Below are positions 62,736 through 64,000 of a DNA stretch of 64,000 nt, one piece after another. The position numbers were made by a program, and so were the translations under genes. The DNA comes from Anisakis pegreffii (taxonomy: Eukaryota > Nematoda > Chromadorea > Rhabditida > Anisakidae): positions 124,001 through 188,000 of the forward strand of contig JAPYMA010003041.1 of the NCBI GenBank assembly GCA_035041965.1. The letters run 5' to 3'. The first letter of the stretch is position 1. Every line of letters starts with the position of its first letter. The notes under the pieces are model-generated. The model did no database searches and was not told the DNA's origin. It saw nothing but the letters and a program-made list of their open reading frames with translations.

Positions 62736-63144
62736 GACGATGTATCTCGGTAAGGCATGGGTGATCTCCGCTCTAAATGTGCTTAAATAGAGCCAATACG
62801 AAGAGCCACTTTCATTTTCTACTACCCATCATTATCACCGTCACTATCAGTCTTATCAGTATCACTATCAGTATCGCTCAACAGCAACAACACTAAACAC
62901 TTCACGGCATTTTGCAGCAATTGTAAACTCGAAATGTTCCCTTCCAAACAAGCAGCAATGTCAGTCGTTGCTATTTTTATCGGTAATTTGATGCGGTTTT
63001 TTACTCTTGATTCATTTCGTCGTTCAGCCATACGCACCAACAGTTCACTGTTACAGGCCCACAGCCGGTGACATTGGGGTTGCAGACATGGCCGACAAAA
63101 CATCTCATTTAGTACTCTCTCAATCCGGATAGTCCTTAATTCTT

Positions 63145-63545
63145 TCGCCGTTGCTATTGTTATTGTCTTTGTCGTTTCCACTGGTAGTTTTATTAAAACA
63201 ACAAACTTCGCAAGTAAAATAAAGCACCAAACCGTACAGTTTAGTCACTCCTTCATAATCGTGTACTTTACCTTTCAACGACAAATCACGGAAATAAACA
63301 TTGCGCTTATCTCAAACTATCTATTTTGCAACTGCAATTATTTCGTTTTGACGTGATTTTGCAGCATCAAACAATTCAACTCTCAAGACTGAGCAAATAC
63401 AAACAAATTCAGCCTACAACACGTCATCTTCTAACACATTGATTTCTCTATTTGTCCATATCATTTATGCCTTATCGTGACAATACGTCCTCATCTGAAT
63501 CTCTTGTAAAAAGCACCTTATCTTCTTATCGTCCACCAATACTTT
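63145..63545 (+). repeat. Diverged direct repeat, copy B
   Basis: Partner of 62305-62735. Landmarks TTTCAACGACAAAT, GAAATAAACATTGCGCT and CCTCATCTGAATCTCT occur in the same order. The sequence between copies (62736-63144) holds a - strand open frame of unknown meaning. Confidence 0.75.
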
Positions 63546-63901
63546 TCCACAAAATCTGGGAATGTTGCTCGCCGTCGACGAAACTGAAATAGAGAAGGCA
63601 CTCTCCTTCAAATTCAGATTTTTGGTTGTGAGTTCTGGCTAGGTGCAGATCTTCTGCGTTCGAGACTGTATGTCACTGCTCGAAATGAACGAGAGGTAAG
63701 GGAGCTAGAAAAATCTCGGCCCGTTTTGCTTTGTAAAACAACTTTTTAAACGATCCTCCGCTTTTCTTACAGGTATACACTTAAGCTTTCGCTTGGCTCA
63801 GGTATACACTTCAAGATCAAACATTCAGTGTAATACAAGAAGATACATTCAAAAGAGCACTATTGATGATAACGAATTGACAAAGAATCGACATCGTAGT
63901 G

Positions 63902-64000
63902 ATGAGCCATCCAGCAGATGACGGCGACGTAGACCGTCCAGACGATGACGGAGGCGTTGACCGTCCATCAGGTGACCGAGGCGTGAGCCGTGCAGCCGGT
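63902..64000 (+). CDS. ORF with 9-residue tandem repeats, runs off the window
   Basis: An ATG at 63902 opens a frame that is still open at 64000 (33 codons). After MSHPA it repeats a 9-residue, 27-bp unit: DDGDVDRPD, DDGGVDRPS, GDRGVSRAA, then G. The GC content is far above that of the upstream DNA. It could be a repetitive coding exon or a minisatellite, and the window is too short to decide. Confidence 0.4.
   Translation, partial: MSHPADDGDVDRPDDDGGVDRPSGDRGVSRAAG

Noticed and set aside
62822..63181. 119-codon - strand frame with Cys/His-containing middle and Asp/Ser repeats
   Set aside because: No family recognised. The C-terminal Asp repeat is a translation of TATCAGTATCACTATC-type simple sequence, and the frame lies between two copies of an old repeat.

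Overview
The window is animal nuclear DNA, almost certainly from a nematode. It carries a cuticle collagen with the nematode N-terminal domain and furin-type site, a short SH2-tyrosine kinase of the nematode-expanded Fer/SPE-8 type, a large multi-exon P-glycoprotein, a Cys-type glutathione peroxidase and a CYP3-clan-like cytochrome P450. Introns are GT-AG and mostly short to medium, and noncoding DNA is AT-rich. Species cannot be fixed from the sequence alone.

Layout. 1-8319 is a tandem array of 43 head-to-tail tRNA-Cys(GCA) units on the + strand with a very constant 193-194 bp period. It enters the window already running, so it probably extends upstream. Three decayed inverted units (8437-8869) close it. 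About 19 units look functional and 24 carry structure- or promoter-breaking changes. Nested higher-order duplications (about 6-unit blocks, then two copies of a 10-unit block) show that it evolves like a satellite. One more tRNA-Cys with related 5' flank sits alone at 22171-22242 inside a P-glycoprotein intron.

10738-24314 (-) is a P-glycoprotein (ABCB full transporter). I could assemble 29 exons, all phase-compatible, giving about 1,306 residues with two TMD-NBD halves. A stretch of about 38-40 residues in TMD1 is not found. 24-33 kb is largely noncoding, with a GC-rich repeat (26.3 kb), a weak two-exon candidate (28.1-28.6 kb) and a dead CR1/L2-like LINE (30.8-32.1 kb). 33402-35206 (-) is a complete 168-residue glutathione peroxidase in four exons. 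40-41.4 kb holds part of a small single-pass membrane protein gene with a PPxY tail; its intron region contains a foldback MITE with 10-bp target duplication. 42862-48542 (+) is a 13-exon cytochrome P450; its introns hold a hammerhead-ribozyme-like motif (45.7 kb) and a perfect hairpin (46.6 kb). 49830-52735 (-) is a 386-residue SH2-tyrosine kinase in seven exons, lacking any tyrosine in its activation loop. 53562-54634 (-) is a 308-residue cuticle collagen in two exons. An orphan collagen N-terminal domain lies at 58.7-58.9 kb. 60.3-62.1 kb is an internally deleted BEL/Pao LTR retrotransposon (5' LTR, gag, last 35 bp of the 3' LTR). 62.3-63.5 kb carries a diverged direct duplication, and a 27-bp-repeat ORF starts at 63902 and runs off the edge.

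Functionally the protein genes are independent. P-glycoprotein, P450 and glutathione peroxidase are all detoxification or stress genes, but nothing in the sequence shows co-regulation. The most unusual object is the tRNA-Cys satellite-like array.
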